DNA from: Lachnospiraceae bacterium
GTDB taxonomy: Bacteria > Bacillota > Clostridia > Lachnospirales > Lachnospiraceae
Direction: 5' to 3'
Assembly (NCBI GenBank): GCA_022799755.1
Contig: JAAWOU010000025.1
Span: 1-45,984 of the forward strand
Length of the DNA: 45,984 nt
Part shown: in pieces, positions 29,283 through 37,499 of the stretch
How the letters are laid out: the number at the start of each line of letters is the position of its first letter
Position numbering within the stretch: the stretch's first letter is position 1
Notes under the pieces: model-generated
What the model saw: only the letters and a program-made list of their open reading frames with translations
What the model was told of the DNA's origin: nothing
Databases searched by the model: none
Made by a program: the position numbers and the translations under genes

Positions 29283-29483
29283 TCATTTTTCCTTGTAATA
29301 CAGCATGCAGTGGCAATAGCCCTCGAAGTCCGGGTCGGCAACCTGAGCCTTGAACTCCTGGCACATGCACTTGTACTCCTCTTTATCTTCCTGGCGGCAG
29401 GGGCAGTAGCCGCCCCGCTCTTTCAGCCCCGCTCGAACCTGGGCCACCAGTTCCGCATTTTCATTCAGCCGAATTCTTCCCAT
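29283..29483 (-). CDS. Minimal ferredoxin:thioredoxin reductase catalytic-subunit-like protein
   Basis: A 66-residue protein with three Cys-x-Cys pairs: CPC (27, 29), CMC (39, 41) and CHC (57, 59). This is the CPC/CxC/CHC pattern of the FTR catalytic chain, in which four Cys hold a 4Fe-4S cluster and two form the redox-active disulfide. Spacing between pairs (9 and 15) differs from the plant-type enzyme (16 and 8), and no variable subunit is encoded. GAGGGG precedes GTG 29486 and ATG 29483; either may be the start. Encoded right after a thioredoxin, it probably reduces it with electrons from ferredoxin, such as that reduced by NifJ. Confidence 0.8.
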   Translation of the reverse strand: MGRIRLNENAELVAQVRAGLKERGGYCPCRQEDKEEYKCMCQEFKAQVADPDFEGYCHCMLYYKEK

Positions 29484-29498
29484 CACATGTCCCCTCTA

Positions 29499-29816
29499 TC
29501 ATTCCCGGTAAAGCATCTTTGCCAGCTCCGCATTCAGCATCTCTCTGTCCCTGCCGCCCAGGGCTTCATGGACCTCCTCCCCGTTCCTGAAGAATTTCAA
29601 GGTAGGAACCCCCTTGATCCTATAGCGTTTCCCTATCTCCGGATACTGGCTGATATTGATTTTCACAAACCGGATATAGGGCATATCATTGGCTGCCTCC
29701 TGATAAAAAGGGGCCAAATAGACGCAGGCTCCGCAGTGATCTCCATAGAAATCTACCACCACGAACTCTGCCTTAAGCTGCTCGTCATAATTTGCCGCTG
29801 TCGCTTCATATACCAT
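29499..29816 (-). CDS. Thioredoxin with CGAC active site
   Basis: A 105-residue thioredoxin-fold protein. The active site is DHCGACVYL (Cys28, Cys31), with Ala where classical thioredoxin has Pro, a change that alters redox potential. The cis-Pro loop GVPTLKFF and the rest of the fold are intact. There is no signal peptide. The ATG lies three bases after the stop of the trigger-factor-like gene, and the FTR-like gene follows 15 bases beyond its stop. The likely client set is the proteins of this operon or a substrate they handle; that is inference. Confidence 0.9.
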   Translation of the reverse strand: MVYEATAANYDEQLKAEFVVVDFYGDHCGACVYLAPFYQEAANDMPYIRFVKINISQYPEIGKRYRIKGVPTLKFFRNGEEVHEALGGRDREMLNAELAKMLYRE

Positions 29817-29819
29817 CTC

Positions 29820-30737
29820 TCAATCCTCCAAAAACTGTTCCGCCGCCTTGATAAGCAGCTCTGCTACATAATTGTCATATGCGGACTCCATTCGCATAAG
29901 GAAGCTTGCTTCCGAGGAAACCTCCGCCAGATCGTATCCCATTTCTTTCATCTCTTCCCCATAGACAGCCAAATGCTTTTCCACGTCTTTCCGGAACTGC
30001 TCGCGGGTATATTCGCAGCCGCCCTGTCTGGCCATATGGCGGGAAATCACAAATCTCCGGTAAAAACGCTTCTGCTGCCTGACAATCCGGGCCAAGGCCT
30101 CTTCATCGTCAAGAAGCTCAGTTCCCTCTTCGGGAATGTGAGGGTCGCAGCCCTCCCGCACCATCGCGTCATAAATCATCTTGCCCCTGACACCGCACCA
30201 CGCAGCCTGCTCTTCCGGGTCAATGGAAAGTTCCGTCTTCTCTTCCACCGCTTCCAGAAACTCCCGGGCTATCATCCGTGCCGCCCTTTCCCGCTTCTTC
30301 GGCCCGTTTTCTCCGGCATACCATATCCGGTACTCCGCCACAGTGGAGACCCCCGGAATCCCCGCCAGCCGAATCAGCTCATCATTGACAGGATGGAATT
30401 CCAGGCGCAGAATCTCTTCCACCCTCAGGGAGACTTCCCTGTCCCCAAGACGACAGACGAACTTATCTCCTACCCGGCGGCCCACACAGGATTTCTCCGC
30501 CTCCTCCGCTCCCGGCAGCCTCCGACCCGGATACAGCGGCACCATCCTGTCTCCCGCATCCCGACAGAGAAGAGCGTCCCCCTCCTGTGCCGATTCCACT
30601 TGATTCCTGGAAGCATGGTCACGGCCCAGCAAGGCCAGCGCCTCTTCCGTTTCCTCTTCCGTGACATGCCACTTTCGAAGCTCCAGCGGCACTTCTGAGG
30701 AGAGATAATCATACAAATTTTTAACGGTTGATTCCAT
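29820..30737 (-). CDS. Trigger-factor-like FKBP/chaperone protein 1, no ribosome-binding domain
   Basis: A 305-residue protein with the same layout as the product of 28335-29261. After about 23 residues comes an FKBP-like region (about 25-118) opening with HVTEEETEEALALL, then a long helical SurA/trigger-factor-like chaperone part. The ribosome-binding domain is absent. The N-termini of the two proteins agree in pattern (MESTVKNLYDYL and MEALKKLYDFREL). ATG 30737 follows AAGGGG. It is the first large gene of the operon, below a separate terminator that ends the kinase transcript. The FKBP part is divergent, so isomerase activity is uncertain. Confidence 0.7.
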   Translation of the reverse strand: MESTVKNLYDYLSSEVPLELRKWHVTEEETEEALALLGRDHASRNQVESAQEGDALLCRDAGDRMVPLYPGRRLPGAEEAEKSCVGRRVGDKFVCRLGDREVSLRVEEILRLEFHPVNDELIRLAGIPGVSTVAEYRIWYAGENGPKKRERAARMIAREFLEAVEEKTELSIDPEEQAAWCGVRGKMIYDAMVREGCDPHIPEEGTELLDDEEALARIVRQQKRFYRRFVISRHMARQGGCEYTREQFRKDVEKHLAVYGEEMKEMGYDLAEVSSEASFLMRMESAYDNYVAELLIKAAEQFLED

Positions 30738-30757
30738 AAGAACAGCCCCTTTCCCTT

Positions 30758-30793
30758 TTAGCGCATTAACGCATTAAATGTATCTGTCTCCAT
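30758..30793 (-). CDS. Possible 11-residue leader peptide
   Basis: A short frame METDTFNALMR with stop TAA lies 20 bases upstream of the first trigger-factor-like gene. GAGGGTAG sits eight bases before its ATG, a reasonable ribosome binding site. It may be a leader peptide or chance; there is no run of a single regulatory codon. Confidence 0.3.
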   Translation of the reverse strand: METDTFNALMR

Positions 30794-30947
30794 GTTACTA
30801 CCCTCAGGAATCGTCCGCAATAAGTTCTGCGCATTCGGGACAAATCGCGATTATTTGGAATCGAGCAGGGGAGATTTTCGAAACAGCCCTGTGCCGTTCC
30901 TTACCGGAAAGGGCAACAAAACACGAGCATGCCCGTCATACAAAAAA

Positions 30948-30968
30948 AGCGCTGGTCAGCCCCGCGCT
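30948..30968 (-). terminator. Terminator of the LytTR two-component operon
   Basis: AGCGC (30948-30952) and GCGCT (30964-30968) pair with the kinase stop codon in the loop, and the minus strand continues with seven Ts. Kinase transcripts should end here, so the downstream redox/folding operon needs its own promoter. Confidence 0.75.
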
Positions 30969-32188
30969 TCTGATTTCTCCGGTATTTTTACTATAAAATG
31001 TACAATTCCGGGTTCGTGCTCCAAATATACCACACCGCCGTATTTTGTGACAATTTTCCTGACAGATACCAATCCGATTCCTTCGTGGGACTGCTTGGTG
31101 GAATAACCCATTTGAAAAATATCTTCATAATCTTCGGGCTTTTTGTCGCATGGATTGGAAACTTTTATGATATGCCGCCTGCTGCGTTTCATGGTCAGCA
31201 CCTTGACCCACCGGCTGTCTATTTCCCCATCCCCCACCTCATCAATGGCATTTTGCAGCAAATTGCCCAATACAATGTTGGCTTCATAAATGGTGCATGG
31301 CAGATTTTTTAATTCATTCAGAATCTGCGTCTCCAGCCGGATATGCCGCACGGCTGCGATTTCCTGAAAAGCATTGATCTGGGCTCCGATAATCGGGTTA
31401 TCCAGCGGAAGCACATCATTCAGCCGCTCCGCGCTCTTCGCCATCTCCCTCGCGTATCCGGCACAGTCCTCATAGCGGCCGCTTTCAATCATTCCCACCA
31501 CTGCCTGCAGATGAATATTGAAATCATGGCGCTGGGCGCGGATGACCTGCATGAAATTCAGAAGTTCCGCCTGATACTGCTTGTCCACAAGGGTCTCTAT
31601 CCTCTCATAGGTAGTCTCCACGGACTGCCTCCCTTTCCACAGGAGGAATATCATGGACAGAGCCGCCAGAAAGGCCGTTGCTGCCATTGCGGCGGCGGAC
31701 ATTCGCCTTCCCAGGCACAGCAGAAAAATAAGCCAACCGCCATAAACTATATATTCCACAAGCAGGCTCCAGAGGCAGAGCCTTAAGCGGCGCTGCTGTT
31801 TTCCGTCTGCCGGATTCAGTGTTGCCGATTCCTCCGGAAAGAGAGACACCGGATGAAACGCCAAAAAAGAGAGGACAAACAGGCATCCCACCGCCAGGAA
31901 CCCGCCTGCCGCAGCCCTGCTTCCTACTGACAGGGCGGAACATGTCAGTATCCGGCCAGCGAGAAGAGCCACCCCGGCAGTATCCGTGCCAATCACTGCC
32001 GCAAGGCCTATGCGAAACGGCAAAAGCCCTCTGCTTCCCTGACAGGAAGCCCTCCCTCTGATACCGCCAAACGTCAGGCCGACCATGGCTGCTGCCGTCA
32101 CCGTCAGCAGCCACATCAGAATCTGCGCTGTTTGCTGTCTCATACAATCTACACCCCGTTTCATATTCAAGTTCACTTCATCTGGCAT
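30956..32188 (-). CDS. GHKL sensor kinase of a LytTR two-component system
   Basis: A 410-residue AgrC/NatK-like kinase. About six hydrophobic segments fill residues 20-190. The dimerisation helix has RAQRHDFNIHLQAV (phosphoacceptor His near 229), and the GHKL ATPase shows LGNLLQNAIDE and GIGLVSVRKI. Kinases of this type commonly sense peptides or membrane stress. The frame starts at ATG 32188, overlapping the regulator gene by 16 bases; later Met codons at about 32161 and 32140 are possible starts and would still precede the first helix. Together with the regulator it probably controls the operon that follows. Confidence 0.88.
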   Translation of the reverse strand: MPDEVNLNMKRGVDCMRQQTAQILMWLLTVTAAAMVGLTFGGIRGRASCQGSRGLLPFRIGLAAVIGTDTAGVALLAGRILTCSALSVGSRAAAGGFLAVGCLFVLSFLAFHPVSLFPEESATLNPADGKQQRRLRLCLWSLLVEYIVYGGWLIFLLCLGRRMSAAAMAATAFLAALSMIFLLWKGRQSVETTYERIETLVDKQYQAELLNFMQVIRAQRHDFNIHLQAVVGMIESGRYEDCAGYAREMAKSAERLNDVLPLDNPIIGAQINAFQEIAAVRHIRLETQILNELKNLPCTIYEANIVLGNLLQNAIDEVGDGEIDSRWVKVLTMKRSRRHIIKVSNPCDKKPEDYEDIFQMGYSTKQSHEGIGLVSVRKIVTKYGGVVYLEHEPGIVHFIVKIPEKSEARG

Positions 32189-32922
32189 ATCCCCATTTTG
32201 CCGAGAAGTTCCTTTAGCACATAATACTTCTTTCTGCTCAGCGGAAGTTCAGCCGTATTCAACCGGATTTTGTAAGCCCGGCCAAAAAGCTCTTTCTGAA
32301 TGCTGCATATGTCGGAAAGCGGAATCAGACAGGATTGATGGCAGCGGAAAAAACCGTAATCCAACAGGATTTCTTCCAGTTCCTGCATGGCCTTCCCCGT
32401 ATAATCGCAAGAGCTATCCTTCCAGACAATCTTCACTCTGCGCTCTTCTTTCACCAGATAAGCAATCTGCGATGTCTCGACAATGCGGTACCCGGCATCT
32501 GTGGGAATTCCGATGCGTACAGGCTCAGCCTTACCCGAATCCCCCCGCAGCCGTTCTTTGATCCGCTCCAGAGTCCGCTCAAGGCGCTCCCGCCGGACCG
32601 GTTTGACCAGAAAATCCACCGGACCATACAGATAGCCGTCCAGAGCGAACTTGGCATATCCGGTCAGGAAGACCACCATAATCTTCGGATACAGCCTGTG
32701 GATTGCCTCCGCCAGTTCGAAGCCGCTGCCGCCCTCCATCTGAATATCCGTGAACACAATATCGACTGGGTGTTCCTTAAGCATATCCAGGGCTTCCACC
32801 TTGCTTCCGGCCTTTCCAATCACACAAAATTGCGGCTCTTTCGCAAACATATCCCCCATAGAGCGGCACAGTTCTGCATCGTCATCTACCAGCAGAACTT
32901 GATAATCAGCACTTATCTCCAT
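32173..32922 (-). CDS. LytTR-family response regulator
   Basis: A 249-residue regulator. The receiver domain spans about 5-125, with DDDAE near 14, phosphoacceptor Asp in IVFTDIQME near 59 and Lys in LVKPVRRE near 108. The LytTR DNA-binding domain covers about 140-245 (VKIVWKDSSCDYTG, FFRCHQSCLIPLSDI). Such regulators bind direct repeats about two helical turns apart; I could not identify a convincing pair upstream of 30737. The right 63-bp repeat copy lies 58 bases upstream of the start codon, inside what should be the promoter region. Confidence 0.9.
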   Translation of the reverse strand: MEISADYQVLLVDDDAELCRSMGDMFAKEPQFCVIGKAGSKVEALDMLKEHPVDIVFTDIQMEGGSGFELAEAIHRLYPKIMVVFLTGYAKFALDGYLYGPVDFLVKPVRRERLERTLERIKERLRGDSGKAEPVRIGIPTDAGYRIVETSQIAYLVKEERRVKIVWKDSSCDYTGKAMQELEEILLDYGFFRCHQSCLIPLSDICSIQKELFGRAYKIRLNTAELPLSRKKYYVLKELLGKMGICQMK

Positions 32923-32980
32923 CTCTTAGCATCTCCCAACCTTTTCCGCAAAACTATTCCCGGCATTATCCTTCTCATAT

Positions 32981-33043
32981 ACTGCAGACCGCCGGGATTT
33001 ACAGTGATGCCTTAAGGAAAGTACCTGGCTGGCGGTCTGCAGT
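32981..33043 (+). repeat. 63-bp palindromic element, right copy
   Basis: Bounded by ACTGCAGACCGCC (32981-32993) and GGCGGTCTGCAGT (33031-33043), which are perfect complements. In inverted orientation it matches 25231-25293 at 57 of 63 positions, with further similarity outside (TGTACTGCAAATT). Small palindromic mobile elements (MITE-like) have this form; no transposase is encoded in the window. Confidence 0.85.
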
Positions 33044-33408
33044 CGGGTTGTACTGCAAATTCAATCGGTGTGCAGTATAATTCCTAAGTGAAGTATCATA
33101 TTTGGGGCAGAGAGAAAGGACAGACTTGTACAAATGATAAAGCTGCCCTGAATGTGATTCTTCACGATTGTACCAAGACGCGAGGCTGTTTTCAGACAAT
33201 TCATTTAGGAATTTGAATCATTCCAGAAACATCTTGATGAATTGTCTGAAAACATAACTGCAACCTTGAACTATACTTAGTGTACCACAAAGGGACAATA
33301 TTGGCAAGCTGCCGCGTAAGCGGCTTGGTACAATATATCAGAATCTTTGCTGTAATTGGAGAAACAAGCCATAAAATCTCTGTATTCCGGCGAACCAGTT
33401 GCAACACC
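33044..33408. other. Degenerate interval between repeat copy and GH3 relic
   Basis: No complete gene is visible. It holds a perfect 17-base inverted repeat GTTTTCAGACAATTCAT/ATGAATTGTCTGAAAAC (33188-33204 with 33237-33253, 32-base loop) and a smaller hairpin at about 33301-33325. Short coding-like stretches occur on both strands but are interrupted by stops. It reads as a recombination scar. Confidence 0.45.
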
Positions 33409-33505
33409 CGCGCTGCGCTTTAGATCTGAAACGGACACTTTTCCATCCTCTATACCTCTAAGCAGCGCCTCTCTGGTCAGGTCTTCCGGACATGGCCAGA
33501 AAGCA
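33409..33505 (-). pseudogene. Frameshifted C-terminal fragment of a GH3 glycosidase
   Basis: On the minus strand CFLAMSGRPDQ is followed, in another frame, by REALLRGIEDGKVSVSDLKRSA. Together these align to CDLVMPGRDDQ and EALLAGIQSGVVKREDLKRSA of the intact GH3 at 34961-37474. Between the Gln and Glu codons the relic has one base where the intact gene has three, a two-base deletion. Everything upstream and downstream of the fragment is missing. Confidence 0.75.
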
Positions 33506-33508
33506 GCC

Positions 33509-34912
33509 TTACACCATGTCCTCTACCCGCCACTTATTTTTCCATTCTATCAGAACGCGGCCCTGCGGATACCGCTCACACGGCGCCTCTATCCGAATCG
33601 GCAGCCACACATAATCCGCCATGGAAGTATCTGCCTCTTCCAATACATTCGCGGCATACATCTCCCGGCGTTCCTCGTCTGTGGCCTGATAATTTTGCGG
33701 TTCATAGTTACTTGCAATCACTCTGGTAAACAAATCCGCAATCCTTGCATCCACCGTATAGGCAGGAACCCAGCGGTCTGCCATGGCTATAAAGCAGTTT
33801 TCTTTTCCTTCTACTTTGAAGATTTTTGAAATCTGGCTGTTAAAAGATGCATTGGAACTATCCTGCACATGCGGATTACCAAGACTGGCAAATTCTTCCT
33901 CCCAGCCATCAGACACCGCCGCGTCACTCTTATTCGGAATGTAGCCTGTCATACCGCTTGTCACCATATACTTCCTGCCGTCTGCTTCAAACAGCGCCGG
34001 CGCCTCGCGCGTAAAAGGCGGTGTAAGGTTCCGGTAGCTCATTGTCACTTCTTTTTCCGCCTGCAGATAATTATCTGAAAGTTCCATACAAAGCATGGAT
34101 GCATGATCCGCGTCAAAATAAATATAACCTTTTTGGCTTTCTTCATCCACAATCAAATCAAAATCCCCTGCTTTGTGCCCGCCCGGATTGTACAGATTCT
34201 CTACCGGCACATATGGTCCGAGCAGTTTATCCGCCTGCCAGATGGTAAAAGCCGCTTCCGGTCCGGAAAGCTTGATCCAACAGACATACTTTCCCGTCTT
34301 TTGACACTTTATAATATGCGGACGGTCTACACGTTTGGCAGGAAACAGCGCACAGTTGGGGTCATCCAGCACCGGCGGAATCAGGTAGCCTAAATCTTCC
34401 CAATTATAAAGGTCTTTCGAAGCATAAACTTTCAATCCCCATGTCCAGATACCATTTTTGCCGTCTGTATGCGCCTTATTTTCACCGTACCAGTAATATA
34501 CGCCGTCCTCATAATATACCGCTCCGCCGTGTGCCTGAATACGTTCGCCCTTCGTGTCCATCCACGGCTGTCCCGGATAAATCGCGTCCTGCACATGCGC
34601 GGCTTTCTCTTCCCTTGCCTTTTCTTTCTCTTTTTCCGCAATCTCATGGAAATATTGAATTAATTTCGCCTCGGACGGGCTGATGGCATTTTCCGGCGTA
34701 TTCAGTTCCTGCAGCGCCTCATCCAGCTTAGCAAGAATGACTTCTGCCCGGGGTATCCTCGAATACCGCACCATCTGTTCCACCGACAGTTTTACTGCCT
34801 GTGTGTTTCCTGCCGCTCTCTCTAAAAGTCCCGGCAGATACTGACCCAGAATCCGCACCGCCTTTTCATTTTCCAGCAGATGCTCTATTTTCATGCTCAC
34901 ATTGTAAACCAT
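33509..34912 (-). CDS. GH43-family glycosidase with N-terminal helical module
   Basis: A 467-residue cytoplasmic enzyme. Residues 1-105 form a helical module also found at the C-terminus of the neighbouring GH2, followed by a charged coiled stretch (EKEKEKAREEK). The five-bladed GH43 propeller then starts with QAHGGAVYYEDGVYYWYGENK in part near 125, has RPHII near 199 and the probable acid Glu in REAPALF near 304. The blade pattern resembles the exo-galactanase-like GH43 subfamilies; substrate cannot be fixed. No signal peptide. It is the last gene of the AraC-GPH-GH2-GH3-GH43 locus, 48 bases after GH3. Confidence 0.82.
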   Translation of the reverse strand: MVYNVSMKIEHLLENEKAVRILGQYLPGLLERAAGNTQAVKLSVEQMVRYSRIPRAEVILAKLDEALQELNTPENAISPSEAKLIQYFHEIAEKEKEKAREEKAAHVQDAIYPGQPWMDTKGERIQAHGGAVYYEDGVYYWYGENKAHTDGKNGIWTWGLKVYASKDLYNWEDLGYLIPPVLDDPNCALFPAKRVDRPHIIKCQKTGKYVCWIKLSGPEAAFTIWQADKLLGPYVPVENLYNPGGHKAGDFDLIVDEESQKGYIYFDADHASMLCMELSDNYLQAEKEVTMSYRNLTPPFTREAPALFEADGRKYMVTSGMTGYIPNKSDAAVSDGWEEEFASLGNPHVQDSSNASFNSQISKIFKVEGKENCFIAMADRWVPAYTVDARIADLFTRVIASNYEPQNYQATDEERREMYAANVLEEADTSMADYVWLPIRIEAPCERYPQGRVLIEWKNKWRVEDMV

Positions 34913-34960
34913 TGCTATCTCTCCCGTTAAAATCCATCAAAAATCTCTGAGAAAACCTCT

Positions 34961-37474
34961 TCACGTTCCCCAACCGGACTGTTGCCTAGCCTCATTCAGT
35001 CCGATTATGGTGTTTGCACGGATGATTTTCATGATACGTGCCGCGCTGCGCTTCAAATCTTCCCGTTTTACCACTCCGCTCTGTATGCCGGCAAGAAGCG
35101 CTTCCACCTGGTCATCCCTGCCCGGCATCACAAGGTCGCACTGAGAAGCATGTGCCTTCTGTATATCACCGCTGGCCGGCCTGGTACAGTCCGCGCGATC
35201 TGCCTTCATGGCATCCCAATCTGACATCACCATCCCTTCAAAGCCCCATTCATTCCGCAATACCTTCCCCAACAGGTCGTAATTGTTTGTACAGTAAACA
35301 CCATTGATTTTATTATAAGCCGCCATGACCGTCATTGGCGCCGCCTCTTTTACCGCAATCTCAAATCCTCTTAAATATAATTCCCGAAGAGTACGCTCCG
35401 TCATGTTGGAAGAGGACATATTTCTCTCCAGCTCACAGTTATTTGCCGCAAAGTGCTTGACACTCATTCCTTTTCCGGGATGCTTCTGCACACCTTTCAC
35501 AACAGCTGCCGCCATTTTCCCCGAAACAAGCGGATCCTCCGAGTAATATTCAAATGTGCGCCCGCAAAGCGGATTGCGGTGAATGTTCATTCCCGGCGCC
35601 AGCCATACGGTGATGCCAAAGGCTTCCATTTCCGCTCCGACACCATCTCCAACCGTTTCCAGAAGCTCTGTGTCGAATGTCTGCGCCAAAAGCTGGGAAC
35701 ATGGCCAGGCAGTGGCGTACTGGTAATGAACGATACCATCTGCAGGTTCGGCCATCTGGCTCATCAGCGCCACCCGGCTGGATCCGAACAGATACCGCTT
35801 ATAAGATTCCAGGGTTTCCGCAACTTTTGCCGCTTTCGTACTGCCATCCGGCATCTCCACCACCTGACTGGTGAGATTCAGTCCTGCCGGACCATCCGAT
35901 AAAATCACATTGGGAATGCCAAGTTCCTCATACAGCTTCTGTGTGGTGGAACCGGATGCCCCCATAGCCTCCACCTGCAGGCCTTTCGCAGATGTTCCGG
36001 CTCCGACTGCCAGCCGTACCAGCTGCTCTGCCGTCATTTCGTCCGCAAGGGGGTCTGATTCTTCCGGCGTTTTATATTGATGTGTGATCATCTCCGGCAG
36101 GTAGTCATCTAATACCAGTACCGGAATTTCGCCCACAGCCTCTTCCTGCCGTTTCGGCGGCTGTATTTCTTCAATCGGATGCAGCGGCGGACAAATATTT
36201 TCGCATTGTTCCAGAACAGCTTCCTTTTTCAGCGTCAGCACAGCCACCGGCACATTTCGGTTAGAAGCGTTTCCGAGCCGCAGGAGATACCCGCCGCTTC
36301 GCAGCATCCAGACCGCCCTGTCCTCCTCATAGCAGGCAAGCTCTTTCATGGGCACATACAGCATCAGCTCCTGCCTTTCACCGGGCTGCAGTTCCTTCGT
36401 CTTCGCAAAAGCGATCAGACGCTGTTTTTCCGCTCCCGTACCAAAGGGAACGGATACATACAGCTGAATAACCTCTTTGCCTGATACCCCTCCTGTATTT
36501 TGGGCATTTACATGAATTTTCACGGCGCCTTTTTCCAATTCCGCCGCTTTGAACGCGATGTCAAATGTCGTATAACTGCATCCATAACCAAAGGCATACC
36601 GGGGTTTTACTCCGAAAGTGTCAAAAAAACGGTAACCTACATAAATCCCTTCCTTATATTCCTGATTGTATTTATCTTTTCCAAGATAGGAATAAGTGGT
36701 ATTTGACGGCAGATCCTCAAACCGATATGCCCAGGACGTTGCCAGCTTTCCTGAAAAATTTGTCCTTCCCGAAAGCACATCTGCCAGCGCATTTCCTCCC
36801 TCTTCTCCGCCCTGCACAAAATACACCAAAGCACTGACATGAAGCGTATCCAAAAAGGAAACATCAATGACACCGCCCGCATTGATCACTACCACCAGAT
36901 TCCGGTACGATTTCGACACCATCTCCAGGTTTTCCTTTTCCACATCATCCAGACGATAATCCCCCTGTTTATCCTCCCTGTCATTCCCCTCTCCCGCCTG
37001 CCTTGCCAGTACATAAACGGCGGTGTCACAATCTGAATTTTCCACATCTTCCCTGGTAACCGGAACTCCTGTCGGATGTTCAAACGGCGTTATCATTCTT
37101 AAGATCTTATAAAATTCACGGATTCCCTCTACTCTTTTTTCCTGCTCCAGGCGATAGCTTTCATAAGTATCCGCATAAAATTTATCAAAGCGATCCAGCC
37201 ATTTTCCTGTGGTAATCTCATAACCGGCGGCTTCCAAACCTTCCGCGATCGTCACACTGTAACGCTCGCGCACAGCGCCGGAACCCGTGCCTCCTTTGAC
37301 TGTCATGCGCGCGCCGGAGCCATAAAGGGCAATCCTTTTTTCCTTTAAGGGCAGTGTCCCGTCATTTTCCAGAAGAACAAACCCTTCCGCAGCCGCTTTC
37401 CGCGCCAGAGCACGGTTTTTCAGCTCCAGCTCGGATGGGGTTTTGGTATGACTTCCTTTTAAAATGGTTTTCAT
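34961..37474 (-). CDS. GH3 glycosidase with permuted domain order
   Basis: An 837-residue intracellular beta-glycosidase. The GH3 C-terminal (alpha/beta sandwich) domain comes first (ARKAAAEGFVLLENDGTLPL near 25), then a fibronectin III-like domain (about 300-390), then the catalytic barrel (about 490-830) with KHFAANNCE and the nucleophile Asp in MVMSDWDA near 752. This reversed order is known from rumen and gut Clostridia beta-glucosidases such as Butyrivibrio BglA. ATG 37474 follows GAGGAAAGGA; the frame from 37492 is less likely. Substrate may be beta-glucosides or xylosides imported by the GPH carrier. Confidence 0.9.
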   Translation of the reverse strand: MKTILKGSHTKTPSELELKNRALARKAAAEGFVLLENDGTLPLKEKRIALYGSGARMTVKGGTGSGAVRERYSVTIAEGLEAAGYEITTGKWLDRFDKFYADTYESYRLEQEKRVEGIREFYKILRMITPFEHPTGVPVTREDVENSDCDTAVYVLARQAGEGNDREDKQGDYRLDDVEKENLEMVSKSYRNLVVVINAGGVIDVSFLDTLHVSALVYFVQGGEEGGNALADVLSGRTNFSGKLATSWAYRFEDLPSNTTYSYLGKDKYNQEYKEGIYVGYRFFDTFGVKPRYAFGYGCSYTTFDIAFKAAELEKGAVKIHVNAQNTGGVSGKEVIQLYVSVPFGTGAEKQRLIAFAKTKELQPGERQELMLYVPMKELACYEEDRAVWMLRSGGYLLRLGNASNRNVPVAVLTLKKEAVLEQCENICPPLHPIEEIQPPKRQEEAVGEIPVLVLDDYLPEMITHQYKTPEESDPLADEMTAEQLVRLAVGAGTSAKGLQVEAMGASGSTTQKLYEELGIPNVILSDGPAGLNLTSQVVEMPDGSTKAAKVAETLESYKRYLFGSSRVALMSQMAEPADGIVHYQYATAWPCSQLLAQTFDTELLETVGDGVGAEMEAFGITVWLAPGMNIHRNPLCGRTFEYYSEDPLVSGKMAAAVVKGVQKHPGKGMSVKHFAANNCELERNMSSSNMTERTLRELYLRGFEIAVKEAAPMTVMAAYNKINGVYCTNNYDLLGKVLRNEWGFEGMVMSDWDAMKADRADCTRPASGDIQKAHASQCDLVMPGRDDQVEALLAGIQSGVVKREDLKRSAARIMKIIRANTIIGLNEARQQSGWGT

Positions 37475-37499
37475 ACTGCTTCCTTTCCTCACTATTTTC

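Noticed and set aside
29310..30698. 462-codon plus-strand frame across the thioredoxin operon
   Set aside because: It spans several minus-strand genes with clear motifs, including the thioredoxin and FTR-like genes.
25231..33043. Composite transposon or prophage
   Set aside because: No transposase, integrase or phage gene occurs in the window; only small palindromic repeats bound the cassette.
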